A stretch of 64,000 nucleotides of DNA, taken from assembly GCF_904424705.1 (NCBI RefSeq), contig NZ_CAJGBF010000019.1:1-64000 (forward strand), given 5' to 3'. The translations under genes were made by a program, and so were the position numbers. Shown here piece by piece: positions 8,849 to 19,221 of this stretch (the stretch's first letter is position 1; each line of letters opens with the position of its first letter). The notes under the pieces were generated by a model. That model was not told where the DNA came from. It made no database searches and saw nothing but the letters and a program-made list of their open reading frames with translations. This DNA is from Rossellomorea arthrocnemi (GTDB taxonomy: Bacteria > Bacillota > Bacilli > Bacillales > Bacillaceae_B).

Positions 8849-9246
8849 GTGTTTCCCTCCTACTCATAATTTGGTTTTGAACCTTCTTTTCTAAGATACT
8901 TGATTACTGCCTGCATCACAGCCATCTCCAGGCTAATATTCACCTAGGTCTTGAGGCGTAGTTCATCCTTCTTTCCCAACAGTGGCCACAAAATTCATTT
9001 TACTAATGAGCAGGACCTTGTATTCTTAAAAACTTGTAAAATTTATGTAAGGTCCGATCATCTCAGTAAAAATATTCCTGCCACAATATAGTATTATAGT
9101 ATTAATGGTAAGAAGTGGGAATGAGGAAATTCCAAAAGGCAAAACAAATGGCATGTAGACAAAAGTTTTACAAACAGATTGTCTAATGAAAGAATTTTTG
9201 AAATAATTGGAATTGAGTTAAGAATTTAAAAGAGAAGAGGGACCGT
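8849..9246. promoter_or_regulatory. Intergenic region with inverted repeat TAGACAA/TTGTCTA
   Basis: This 398-bp gap separates the divergent RND exporter and a small secreted protein. It carries a 7-bp perfect inverted repeat (9156-9162 and 9179-9185, 16-nt spacer) and a direct repeat TAGTATTA TAGTATTA near 9091-9106. The inverted repeat lies about 60 bp before the + strand gene and could be an operator. No regulator gene is adjacent, and I see no coding sequence. Confidence 0.3.
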
Positions 9247-9570
9247 GTGAAAAAGAAGAAAAAGGTTTTAATCATAAGTTTACTGATCGTTGTGGTGTTG
9301 ATGATCTTCCCGCCAATACTAGCCCCGGTGGTTCATAAAGCTGATTCACCGAGGTCTGCCTTAAGAGAAGCGATTTACAAGGATGGCCATTCCTATCAGA
9401 GCTTCTTGGCCTTCATTAAAAAAGGGGATTATCAAGATCAAGAATATGGCCAGCAATACCATGTGTATTGGTATAACTATAATAGTCCTACGGGGGATAC
9501 AGCCACCATCTGTTATGCCAAGCTGAAAGAGAGTGAGGAGTATGAAGTGGCTTGTGGGACAGGGCCGTAA
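9247..9570 (+). CDS. Small membrane-anchored/secreted hypothetical protein
   Basis: A 107-aa protein with a lysine-rich N-terminus (KKKKK) and one hydrophobic segment (residues 7-25, VLIISLLIVVVLMIFPPILA). The 80-residue exported part is rich in Tyr and has a CxxxxxxxC-like pair (TICYAKL, EVACGTG) that could form a disulfide. GTG start after AGAAGAGGGA. Family not recognised. It may be translated with the HAD gene that starts 28 bp later. Confidence 0.65.
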   Translation: MKKKKKVLIISLLIVVVLMIFPPILAPVVHKADSPRSALREAIYKDGHSYQSFLAFIKKGDYQDQEYGQQYHVYWYNYNSPTGDTATICYAKLKESEEYEVACGTGP

Positions 9571-9598
9571 TCATTTTATTAAGGGAAGGAACATCATA

Positions 9599-10267
9599 AT
9601 GACACAAGCACTGATTTTCGATATGGATGGAACACTCTTTCAAACGGAAAGAATATTAGAGGTATCCCTTGACGATGCTTTTAATCGTCTGCGTGCATTG
9701 AAGAAATGGGATGGTGAGACCCCGATTGAGAAATACCGGGAGATAATGGGAGTCCCCTTACCAAAGGTATGGGAAACGTTGTTGCCTCATCATTCTTTGG
9801 AAGAAAGAGAGCAGACGGATGCTTTTTTTCTGGAGAGGTTAATACAAAATATAAGGGAAGGAAAAGGTGCCCTATATCCTCATGTTCAGGACGTATTCCG
9901 TTATTTAAAAGAAAATGATTACTCCATTTACATAGCCAGTAACGGTTTAATAGGATACTTAAAAGCGATTGTTGATTATTATGGCCTGAATCAATGGGTA
10001 TCGGAAACATTCAGTATTCAGCAAATGGAATCACTGAATAAATCTGATTTGGTTCGGCATATTGTAGACAAATACCAGATTACAAATGGAGCCGTGATAG
10101 GAGACCGGTTATCGGATATCAATGCGGCGAAGGACAATGGCCTGGCGTCAGTTGGCTGTCGTTTTGATTTTGCCCGGGAAGAGGAACTGGCTAAAGCGGA
10201 TGTGATCATGGAGGATTTAATAGAAATAAAAACTCTTTTTCCTGCACAAAAACAACGTATTAAATGA
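9599..10267 (+). CDS. HAD-superfamily phosphatase/phosphoglucomutase-like
   Basis: A 222-aa haloacid-dehalogenase-fold hydrolase. Nucleophile and acid are D8 and D10 in DMDGTLF, motif II Ser114 is in IASNGL, motif III Lys148 is in LNKSD, and motif IV is GDRLSD at 168-173. The helical cap between residues 15 and 85 makes it a subclass I member such as Gph or PgmB; the phosphate ester it cleaves is unknown. ATG 9599 is preceded by AAGGGAAGGA (9581-9590). A longer frame from 9533 overlaps the previous gene and is not used. Confidence 0.85.
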   Translation: MTQALIFDMDGTLFQTERILEVSLDDAFNRLRALKKWDGETPIEKYREIMGVPLPKVWETLLPHHSLEEREQTDAFFLERLIQNIREGKGALYPHVQDVFRYLKENDYSIYIASNGLIGYLKAIVDYYGLNQWVSETFSIQQMESLNKSDLVRHIVDKYQITNGAVIGDRLSDINAAKDNGLASVGCRFDFAREEELAKADVIMEDLIEIKTLFPAQKQRIK

Positions 10268-10359
10268 ATTCGTTCTTTTTTAAAATGGAGATGGTGTAAA
10301 CACGGGTTGTAATCCTATTTGTAAAAAAGATAGCGTAAGTTAGTACTGGAGGTGGCTAT

Positions 10360-11019
10360 TTGAGTCGTAATCAAACGATCCATATTCTGAATGGCACAGA
10401 GATGTACAAACACTTCAAGGAGACACAGTTTCTTGAAAAAGAATGGATGGTCCCTTTTAACGAAGCCATGTGTTATGGAGAGACGCGGGAAGACATATTT
10501 TCAGATGAGTTTATTGCGATGCGTTCAATGGTTCATCATGTAAAGCCTGCTCAATATGCTGACATCACACTCAAGCCGTTGCAGCCGCTCTTTAAAGAGA
10601 ATGTGGACCATATTGTCTTGTGGTTCGATGAAGATATGTTTTGTCAAATGAATGTGCTGACGATACTCGCCTGGTTGGATCAGAGAGAGTATAAAGGATC
10701 GATTGATCTGCATCTTGTGGATTATGAGTATAGGACAGTGAATGATTATAGCTTGGAAGCGAAGGGGTATGTTGATCTTTACAAACATGTGATGATTCAT
10801 AAAATGATGCCTGAAGACGTTGACCCAATGCCTTTAAAGAATGGAATTGAACTTTATTTGAATTACCAAGAGAAGGATAGCGATTTGATGTGGTATATTC
10901 AAAGGCATTGGGACGTTCCAATAGAGAAGCTGGTTTCACTTATGATTGAGAATTTTAGACAGTATGGGTTAGGGGATACGCAATATTTTGAACTGATTGA
11001 GGAGCACCGTCAATATTGA
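10360..11019 (+). CDS. DUF1835-like protein
   Basis: A 219-aa cytosolic protein. N-terminal HILNGTEMYKHF, then FNEAMCYGE and the conserved block VLWFDEDMFCQMNVLTILAWLDQ fit DUF1835-type proteins, often found beside regulators in Bacillus and of unknown function. The C-terminal part (YIQRHWDVPIEKLVSLMIENFRQYGLGD) is helical. The TTG start follows GGAGGTGG at 10348-10355. The gene is single and followed by a small membrane protein. Confidence 0.6.
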   Translation: MSRNQTIHILNGTEMYKHFKETQFLEKEWMVPFNEAMCYGETREDIFSDEFIAMRSMVHHVKPAQYADITLKPLQPLFKENVDHIVLWFDEDMFCQMNVLTILAWLDQREYKGSIDLHLVDYEYRTVNDYSLEAKGYVDLYKHVMIHKMMPEDVDPMPLKNGIELYLNYQEKDSDLMWYIQRHWDVPIEKLVSLMIENFRQYGLGDTQYFELIEEHRQY

Positions 11020-11086
11020 TGACATTTATTCAAGATGATGTTGCTAACAGGGTCGGAAGAAAAAAGAGTATTAAAGGAGATTTACA

Positions 11087-11269
11087 TTGAATCAATATGC
11101 GCTGGTGTTTAGCTTATTTCTATTAGCTGTAATCATTGAATGGATCGGCCACGCATTTATCAAGCGTTATGATGATATAAGGATTTCACATACATTCTCA
11201 TTTTTGGTGTGGGGTGGTCTTATGGTCACTTTCATTATCCTCTGGTCCGGAAAGGTAGCTGGCGGTTAA
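11087..11269 (+). CDS. Small two-TM membrane protein (60 aa)
   Basis: Two hydrophobic segments (ALVFSLFLLAVIIEWIG and FSFLVWGGLMVTFIILWSG) are joined by a charged loop (KRYDDIRIS). The TTG start has AAAGGAGA upstream. Family not recognised. Its stop overlaps the stop of the convergent regulator (11266-11269), leaving no room for a terminator between them. Confidence 0.65.
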   Translation: MNQYALVFSLFLLAVIIEWIGHAFIKRYDDIRISHTFSFLVWGGLMVTFIILWSGKVAGG

Positions 11270-12228
11270 ATGGAATAGAGTTCAAATCTTTTTTGAACGT
11301 CATGAACCATTTCATCAGGCATTTCCCTGACTTTGAGATCCTTTCCGAGGAAAAGCATCCAGTTTGTGAATTCGGTCAATTCTTCAGGTTTTCGGACATC
11401 GACATAAGTCTTTAGAGTGGCTGTAGTTTGGTAAGGATTCGTATAAGCGATTGATACACTTAAAGGATGATATTTCTTATACTGGGCAATTGCTTTCGGA
11501 CCAAGTTCCAGGACTACGTTTATTTGTTCTTTACCGGTGTTTATTCTTTTGAAAATCTCTTTTTCACCTAATTGTTCCTTCGGCGAATATGGTTTAACGT
11601 CGATGAGTTGGTCGGCGGGAAATGTACGCTTCTTTTCTTCCTTTAAGTCAAAGCCTTCAATGATCCAGAAGCTTTTTTCATGATGAAGATGCAACAAATA
11701 GAGGGGATAAGATTTGGTCTCCTCACCTTCCCGGATTGTAAATAGTAAATATCGATCCATAAGAAGCATTTGGAAAAGGGTTTCCACCATTGGATGGGGG
11801 AGGTCAGAAAGGTCTAGTAAGTCGGGATTATAGGGATTGGTCCCTTCAAACAGCAAAAGTTGGTTCAGGAGAATCAGGTCATCCTGCTGGCTTTGTGAGA
11901 TGAGGCTGAGTAATTTCTCTGCTATGGATCGTCGGCTTTTCAAATAAGGGAGCTGCTGATTACGAGTTGCCATAAAGGCAATAAACAGTGCTTTCACTTC
12001 ATGATCGGTAAAACGGACTTCAGGCAGGACAGAATTATGCATAACAAAATAACCCCCATCCCTCCCGGCTTCAGAGACAAGCGGCATGCCCATTGACTCA
12101 ATTTCTCTGATATCTCTAATAGCTGTCGAGCGTGAAACGTTAAATTCCCGCATGATTTCTGAAATTGTAAAGTGAGCTCGGTTGTTGATATATCTCATCA
12201 TGACATTGATCCGTTCAACTTTTTTCAT
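11266..12228 (-). CDS. WYL-domain (YafY/DeoR-type) transcriptional regulator
   Basis: A 320-aa regulator: an N-terminal helix-turn-helix (residues about 1-60, FTISEIMREFNVSRSTAIRDIREIESMG), then a WYL ligand-sensing region and a C-terminal dimerisation part. ATG 12228 (MKKVERINVMMRY) is chosen because GGAGGT lies just upstream; an in-frame ATG at 12252 precedes this SD. It is divergent from a GyrI-like gene across an intergenic region with two inverted repeats, which suggests it controls both. The inducer is unknown. Confidence 0.85.
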   Translation of the reverse strand: MKKVERINVMMRYINNRAHFTISEIMREFNVSRSTAIRDIREIESMGMPLVSEAGRDGGYFVMHNSVLPEVRFTDHEVKALFIAFMATRNQQLPYLKSRRSIAEKLLSLISQSQQDDLILLNQLLLFEGTNPYNPDLLDLSDLPHPMVETLFQMLLMDRYLLFTIREGEETKSYPLYLLHLHHEKSFWIIEGFDLKEEKKRTFPADQLIDVKPYSPKEQLGEKEIFKRINTGKEQINVVLELGPKAIAQYKKYHPLSVSIAYTNPYQTTATLKTYVDVRKPEELTEFTNWMLFLGKDLKVREMPDEMVHDVQKRFELYSI

Positions 12229-12245
12229 CAGGACCTCCAAAAAAG

Positions 12246-12311
12246 GTATCATTTTTTGATACTATTTAACGCTATTATATATGTATCAAGTGATGCAGAC
12301 AAATCACTTGA
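12246..12311. promoter_or_regulatory. Paired inverted repeats, likely WYL-regulator operators
   Basis: The first repeat is GTATCA-N5-TGATAC at 12246-12262. The second is TCAAGTGAT-N8-ATCACTTGA at 12286-12311, and it overlaps another GTATCA half-site at 12283-12288. Both lie between the divergent WYL regulator and GyrI-like gene. Assignment to the WYL protein is inference from position. Confidence 0.55.
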
Positions 12312-12336
12312 AATCAAATAATAAAAAGGATGGTTT

Positions 12337-12828
12337 TTGAATATGGCAGAGTATCGATTAGAGGAAAAAGACGGTTTTATCGTAATAGGGTTGGGAACAG
12401 ACCTTAAGAGTGATTATACTGATTTTGCTGGATTGAATAAGGAAAAGGCGGATTTTTGGCAGGCAGTCAGCGAAGACGGAAGGCTTGACACGTTAAAGTC
12501 CATGGCTGCAAATGACTATATCTTTGCAGTGAATGAGGCGGTGAATAACAAGATGATGCATTATGCAGGCGTCATGGCAGAGGGATCGTCACCAGTGCCG
12601 GATGAGGCAAGAGTGATTCAATTTCCTAAAGGGGAATACCTGGTTGTACAAGGAGAAGGTAAAACAGCTGAAGAGCTGAATAATAAGGTATCTGCCATAG
12701 CATTTGGTCAAGTCTTACCAGAAGCAGAGGATGTTGCTTACGTTGGGGCGCCTAACGCAACGGTTGAGATGGGGAACCGAAACGGGATGATATTTGGAGA
12801 AATGTGGATACCTGTTGTTCGGAAATAA
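12337..12828 (+). CDS. GyrI-like small-molecule-binding domain protein
   Basis: A protein of about 163 aa with the effector-binding fold shared by GyrI, SbmC and the C-terminus of AraC/MerR multidrug regulators, without a DNA-binding domain. The segment YMxYAGV-like MMHYAGVMAEGSS, then FPKGEYLVVQGEG and a final FGEMWIPV follow the fold's usual order. It may bind or sequester hydrophobic compounds. TTG 12337 is six bases after AAAGGA; ATG 12343 is an alternative start. It is probably controlled by the divergent WYL regulator. Confidence 0.7.
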   Translation: MNMAEYRLEEKDGFIVIGLGTDLKSDYTDFAGLNKEKADFWQAVSEDGRLDTLKSMAANDYIFAVNEAVNNKMMHYAGVMAEGSSPVPDEARVIQFPKGEYLVVQGEGKTAEELNNKVSAIAFGQVLPEAEDVAYVGAPNATVEMGNRNGMIFGEMWIPVVRK

Positions 12829-12851
12829 GGAAACATCATTCTTCAAGAAAT

Positions 12852-12888
12852 AGGAGCTTATCCAAAACAGGATAAGCTCCTTATTTTG
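12852..12888 (+). terminator. Rho-independent terminator
   Basis: A perfect 12-bp stem AGGAGCTTATCC / GGATAAGCTCCT with a 6-nt loop is followed by TTATTTT. It ends the GyrI-like gene. Confidence 0.9.
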
Positions 12889-13106
12889 ATATTTGTCTTG
12901 AGTATGTTGTTTAATTTTGGAATAATTGGTAGTAGGCTGGAGGGGGATATAACAGAATTCATCCACCGTTGAAAGAATTATCCCATTTATTTGAAGAGCG
13001 GATTGAACGTCATGTATGGCATGAGTGCCACAGACACACTTTGGGATTAGATGAGTATGACTGTGGTCATTTCTTTTTAGTGTTAAAAAATGAACGGGGT
13101 GATCAA

Positions 13107-13316
13107 ATGGGATTTTATTATTTTGCTATTTTAGTTATTGGTGTTTTTCTTGTGTTTGGAGCTGGTTTACAAGCGTTTAAGCAGGGCTCATTCTTAAAGC
13201 CGCGGGTATTTCTTTATGGGGGAATGGGTGTGGTGTTGATTGGGTTATCTATTTTTATGTTTACTCCGGGAAGCGCTGATCTTGTTGCTGAGCTTTTGGG
13301 TTTGACTGAAGGTTGA
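13107..13316 (+). CDS. Small two-TM membrane protein (69 aa)
   Basis: Starts at ATG 13107 (MGFYYFAILVIG) after GGGGTGAT at 13096-13103. The longer in-frame ORF from 12969 has an unlikely His/Glu-rich leader and no SD. Helix 1 is about residues 4-22 and helix 2 about 35-55 (VFLYGGMGVVLIGLSIFMF), with a short tail. Family not recognised. It is followed closely by the DUF402 gene and is probably co-transcribed with it. Confidence 0.6.
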   Translation: MGFYYFAILVIGVFLVFGAGLQAFKQGSFLKPRVFLYGGMGVVLIGLSIFMFTPGSADLVAELLGLTEG

Positions 13317-13345
13317 TTCAAGAGGAGGATGATGGGGGAACTTTT

Positions 13346-13888
13346 ATGCTCAAAAGAAAATATGGAAACCGTCGTGATTGGAAAAGGGTAACTCAAAGGA
13401 AATATGCTCAAACACATCTTAACACGAAGAATTTCCAAGGGGATCTTACTCTGTTGAATACAATGAAAGTAAAAGAACCCCTAATCACCCGATATGGTGA
13501 AAAAGAAATATGTATTGTGGACAATGGGTATATGTGGCTCCAGCACTTCCCCTTGGGGAAATTTCATTCCATCACTACCATGTTTGATTCATATGGACAT
13601 GTCGTGCAGTGGTATATAGATATATGCCTTGAAAATGGGGTGGAAGATGGTATCCCCTGGATGGACGATCTCTTCCTGGATATTGTGGTGCTGCCATCGG
13701 GTGAAATTTTTCTATTGGATGAAGAGGAATTGGAGAATGCATTTAATATAGGAATGCTTTCTAAATGCATCTATGATTTAGCTTGGAATGAAAGCAGAAC
13801 CATTATGAAACAGTTAAACAACAACGAATTTCCGTTAATTAAACTTGCCCATGAACATAAAAAGATGCTGGAGAAGGAACTTATATAA
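13346..13888 (+). CDS. DUF402 family protein (nucleoside phosphatase-like)
   Basis: A protein of about 180 aa of the DUF402 beta-barrel family, which includes YgaC-type nucleoside di/triphosphatases that use carboxylates to hold metal. Here the carboxylate-rich stretch is WYIDICLENGVEDGIPWMDD, followed by FLDIVVLPSGEIFLLDEEELE, the family signature. The start is ATG 13346 after GGGGGAA (13334-13340). Substrate and role are not known. Confidence 0.75.
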   Translation: MLKRKYGNRRDWKRVTQRKYAQTHLNTKNFQGDLTLLNTMKVKEPLITRYGEKEICIVDNGYMWLQHFPLGKFHSITTMFDSYGHVVQWYIDICLENGVEDGIPWMDDLFLDIVVLPSGEIFLLDEEELENAFNIGMLSKCIYDLAWNESRTIMKQLNNNEFPLIKLAHEHKKMLEKELI

Positions 13889-13913
13889 TGTTTTAAACGT
13901 ATGAGCTGGACTG

Positions 13914-13943
13914 AAAATCACCTTTTTGAGGGGTGGTTTTTTT
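13914..13943 (+). terminator. Rho-independent terminator
   Basis: Stem AAAATCACC / GGTGGTTTT with a 9-nt loop, then a T-run. It ends the DUF402 gene. Confidence 0.85.
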
Positions 13944-13947
13944 ATAG

Positions 13948-14215
13948 GCTCTTTTCGGATAGATTGTTGTTTTTGAACAATTTGTTGCATGAGCTCTATC
14001 AGCTTTATATAGGTCTATTTCAGACACACACGCTTAGAAAGTTGATTGGAACGGAAGGTGCTCGACTCCTGCGGGAATAGCGGGAAAGTTGAGACCCCGG
14101 AGGGCAAAGCCCGAGGAGGCTCAACTCACGCCCCGCGGAAAGCGAGCACCATTCGTTCCAATCAACTAGCACTCACAAATTAAAAAGCAACAAAGTTTGC
14201 GAAAACAGCCTTTTT
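13948..14215. repeat. Palindromic intergenic repeat, copy D (complete)
   Basis: The most complete copy. The left tail is GGCTCTTTTCGGATAGATTG, followed by an AT-rich linker with CAGACACACACGCTTAGAAAG. The outer stem is GTTGATTGGAACGGAAGGTGC, followed by the GC-rich core with two hairpins, and the complementary arm is GCGAGCACCATTCGTTCC. The right tail ends GTTTGCGAAAACAGCC, complementary to the left tail. About 270 bp, no ORF with coding character, located between the DUF402 terminator and rph. The rest of 14216-14386 shows a CCCTTTAAGGG palindrome near 14229 and no gene. Confidence 0.85.
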
Positions 14216-14374
14216 ATATGAATGAATACCCTTTAAGGGGGATTAGTTTTCTTGATTCGAATTTCGACTCTACAAACATCTCTTCCTACTATTATTATAC
14301 CACGCTGAAAATCCATATTACAGACTGTTTCTTCCCACCCAATACTGCTAAACTCAAAGAACATTGATGAATAG

Positions 14375-16975
<2,601 letters not shown>

Positions 16976-17067
16976 ATAATAAGCTCTAGATTAAAATGGC
17001 GAAACGTGATGCCGTTCAGTTAAGGAACAAGCTGAAGGATATGTGAAATCACCATGAATAGCAGACA

Positions 17068-17106
17068 AACAAGCTCAGGGTTAAGTTGCTCTGAGCTTGT
17101 TTTTTA
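17068..17106 (+). terminator. Rho-independent terminator of rph
   Basis: Stem AACAAGCTCAG / CTGAGCTTGTT (11 bp) followed by TTTTT. Confidence 0.9.
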
Positions 17107-17262
17107 AAAAAGTTTGTATCCCCGGTCTTATTCTTTTAAACGACCAATAATGAAATTCATCAGCTAATTTCCTCATGAAGGAAGAACACGTCTCTCTATC
17201 TTTTTTTTTGAGAAGAGTAACTTATTTCCATTCTCCCGCTCTAAGAATTTGTAATGTTTCCA

Positions 17263-18009
17263 TTAGGGGCAGTACTGATGTACAATTTTCATAAGGCGGT
17301 CTGAATTCTCCGATGAGACATTTTCAGATAATCTTGCACCAGCAATAATAGGTGCCCATTGAAATATGTCAGACCTTAACAGTCCACTCTTTTCACAATA
17401 AAGCCGTAAGTACAGATCAGCTAATTCAGGTGAAAAATGAGAATATAAAAGATAGGTACGATATATATCGGCACGAATATCCCCAGCACTCGAATCAACC
17501 CAGTCTATAATGACTACTTGGTTATCTGTCTTTATCAAATTAAATAAATGAAAATCTCCATGACAAAGCCTCTTCTCATATGTCATTGAATCCAATTTCT
17601 CTAGCAAAAAGGATTTTTGTCTTTTATCTAAACTAGTGGCCATTTCAATTTGACGGGATAATTTATCATGCATGGGTTCGATTCTATCAGGCTTAATGCT
17701 ATGAATTTTAAATTGTATATCGACGGAGATATTTAAATAATATTCTGCTTTTCTTTCATCTTGGAACATTAAATCTCCTAGTGTTTCTCCTTTAATATAC
17801 TCCATCACAATGGCTTGTTCCCCGTTTATCTTGGTAACATCTAAAACCTCAGGTACAGGAAGCCCACATGAATAGGCATATGATTGTTTATTTGCTTCAT
17901 TTAAACTTTCCGTATCGGGCAAATAATTATTGAAAATTTTCACTATATTATTATCAAGAAGATAAATTTTTGCCGTATTTCCCTTTGCAATCGGATAACC
18001 TAAATTCAT
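17263..18009 (-). CDS. APH/choline-kinase-fold phosphotransferase
   Basis: A 248-aa kinase of the aminoglycoside-phosphotransferase fold. The catalytic loop is HGDFHLFN at 150-157 (Asp152, Asn157), the metal aspartate is in VIIDW (Asp169), and the N-terminal lobe reads GNTAKIYLLDNNIVKIF. Relatives phosphorylate antibiotics, small metabolites or proteins; the sequence does not decide which. ATG follows GATAGGGAGAGAA. It stands alone between rph and an SRPBCC gene. Confidence 0.82.
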   Translation of the reverse strand: MNLGYPIAKGNTAKIYLLDNNIVKIFNNYLPDTESLNEANKQSYAYSCGLPVPEVLDVTKINGEQAIVMEYIKGETLGDLMFQDERKAEYYLNISVDIQFKIHSIKPDRIEPMHDKLSRQIEMATSLDKRQKSFLLEKLDSMTYEKRLCHGDFHLFNLIKTDNQVVIIDWVDSSAGDIRADIYRTYLLYSHFSPELADLYLRLYCEKSGLLRSDIFQWAPIIAGARLSENVSSENSDRLMKIVHQYCP

Positions 18010-18250
18010 TGAGTTCTCTCCCTATCTATCTAAATTCTTCTCTGTCTATTTTAACATCATTTCCTATTTGGTCCGTTTGGTTTTCGTTCTTGTCGTGACC
18101 CCGGAGGTGAAGAGGTTTTCCTTATCCAGTATACACGTTTATTTAAATGCAACAATTTTCACTAGAAGGTTTGGCCTAATAAATGGACAATATATAGTAG
18201 GGTGTATATAAATGTAATAACACAAAAAACTGAAAGTGAGTGGTAGATGT

Positions 18251-18673
18251 ATGAATAATCTCTCTCAAATGAGAATTCAGAAACCGGCACATGAAATTTT
18301 TGAAGCATTTGTTGATCCGGAGAAAATAGGTAAATTCTGGTTCTCATCAAGTTCTGAAAGATGGGAAGCAGGAAAGACTGTTACTTTAAAATATGAAGAA
18401 TATGACGCACAAGGTGAGATACGCATACTGGAAATTCAAGAACATCAAAAGATTATCTTCTTGTGGGCAGGAAACCATAAAGTCACCATAACCATTGTTC
18501 AAGAAGAAAAAGGAAGCACCGTTGTAAAAGTCAAAGAAGAAGGGTTCGATGAGACCAACGAAAACGTAATCAGTCAATTACTAGACAACAAGGAAGGCTG
18601 GGTATATATGCTAACATGCTTAAAGGGGTACATGGAGTATGGGGTCGACCTCAGAGCGGCACTGGTTAAGTGA
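18251..18673 (+). CDS. SRPBCC (START/AHSA1-like) domain protein
   Basis: A 140-aa protein with the helix-grip fold that holds hydrophobic ligands. Visible are FVDPEKIGKFWF, the strand pair GEIRILEIQEHQKIIFLW, and the C-terminal helix GWVYMLTCLKGYMEYG. ATG 18251 is preferred over an in-frame GTG at 18236; the SD (GAGTGG) is weak. Ligand unknown. It stands alone, followed by 550 bp with no gene that holds the repeat array at 18917. Confidence 0.78.
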   Translation: MNNLSQMRIQKPAHEIFEAFVDPEKIGKFWFSSSSERWEAGKTVTLKYEEYDAQGEIRILEIQEHQKIIFLWAGNHKVTITIVQEEKGSTVVKVKEEGFDETNENVISQLLDNKEGWVYMLTCLKGYMEYGVDLRAALVK

Positions 18674-18916
18674 GATTTAGACACAATGGTGATTGACCCG
18701 AGAGAGCAGGGGAAAGATGTAAGATGTCACCTTCACAAAGAACATTATGAAAAGGGAAGAGCGTGAGGGGGATGGCTAAGTTGGACTTCACTTCTTTAGA
18801 GGAATAGATCATCTAACCCATTTTTCTTCTCCATTTTATCTGTCATTCCCTTTGATGGTATGAGAAACGATTCAAATAAAGACTTATGAAAGGTTTATAT
18901 TAGAAATTATTCTCAT

Positions 18917-19045
18917 GATCCCTGTCATATGAGCCGCTTTGGAGATATATGAGCCAATTTTCGGTTATATGAGCCGCTTTTTGGATATATGATCCAAAAT
19001 TCAAAAATATGATCCACTTTTCGTATTTTATGAGCCATTTGTCGA
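18917..19045. repeat. Short tandem array, 20-bp pitch, core TGAGCC/TGATCC
   Basis: GAGCC or GATCC recurs at 18931, 18951, 18971, 18991, 19011 and 19032, a pitch of 20 bp with the last step 21. There is one more GATCC at 18917, out of phase. Each core is preceded by ATAT and followed by an NNTTTT tract; the consensus unit is about GAGCCNCTTTTCGNATATAT. The array lies between the convergent SRPBCC and pyruvate-oxidase genes (gap 18674-19221), which otherwise holds only the oxidase terminator. Confidence 0.8.
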
Positions 19046-19163
19046 AAAATACTATTTCTAAATTCAGAGATATACGGAAAAGTGGAAGTTTCATTAACAA
19101 TAGAGTTTACGAAGATGCGACCTATCAAAATATGAACGGGTTAGAATGACAGTCCATAAAAAC

Positions 19164-19215
19164 CTGAAAAACAGGGACGGACCTTTGCTTATTAGATAAG
19201 CAGAGGTCCGTCCCT
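19164..19215 (-). terminator. Terminator of the pyruvate oxidase gene
   Basis: Stem AGGGACGGACCT (19173-19184) against AGGTCCGTCCCT (19204-19215), with an inner TTGCTTA/TAAGCAG extension. It is followed on the minus strand by GTTTTTC. Confidence 0.85.
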
Positions 19216-19221
19216 CTTGTC

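Noticed and set aside
12969-13106. N-terminal extension of the small membrane protein at 13107
   Set aside because: The frame is open, but it has a His/Glu-rich sequence unlike such proteins and no SD, while GGGGTGAT precedes ATG 13107.
18917-19045. CRISPR array
   Set aside because: The conserved core is only 5-9 nt, spacers are AT-rich and similar to each other, and no cas gene is in the window. The same holds for the arrays at 23921 and 49597.
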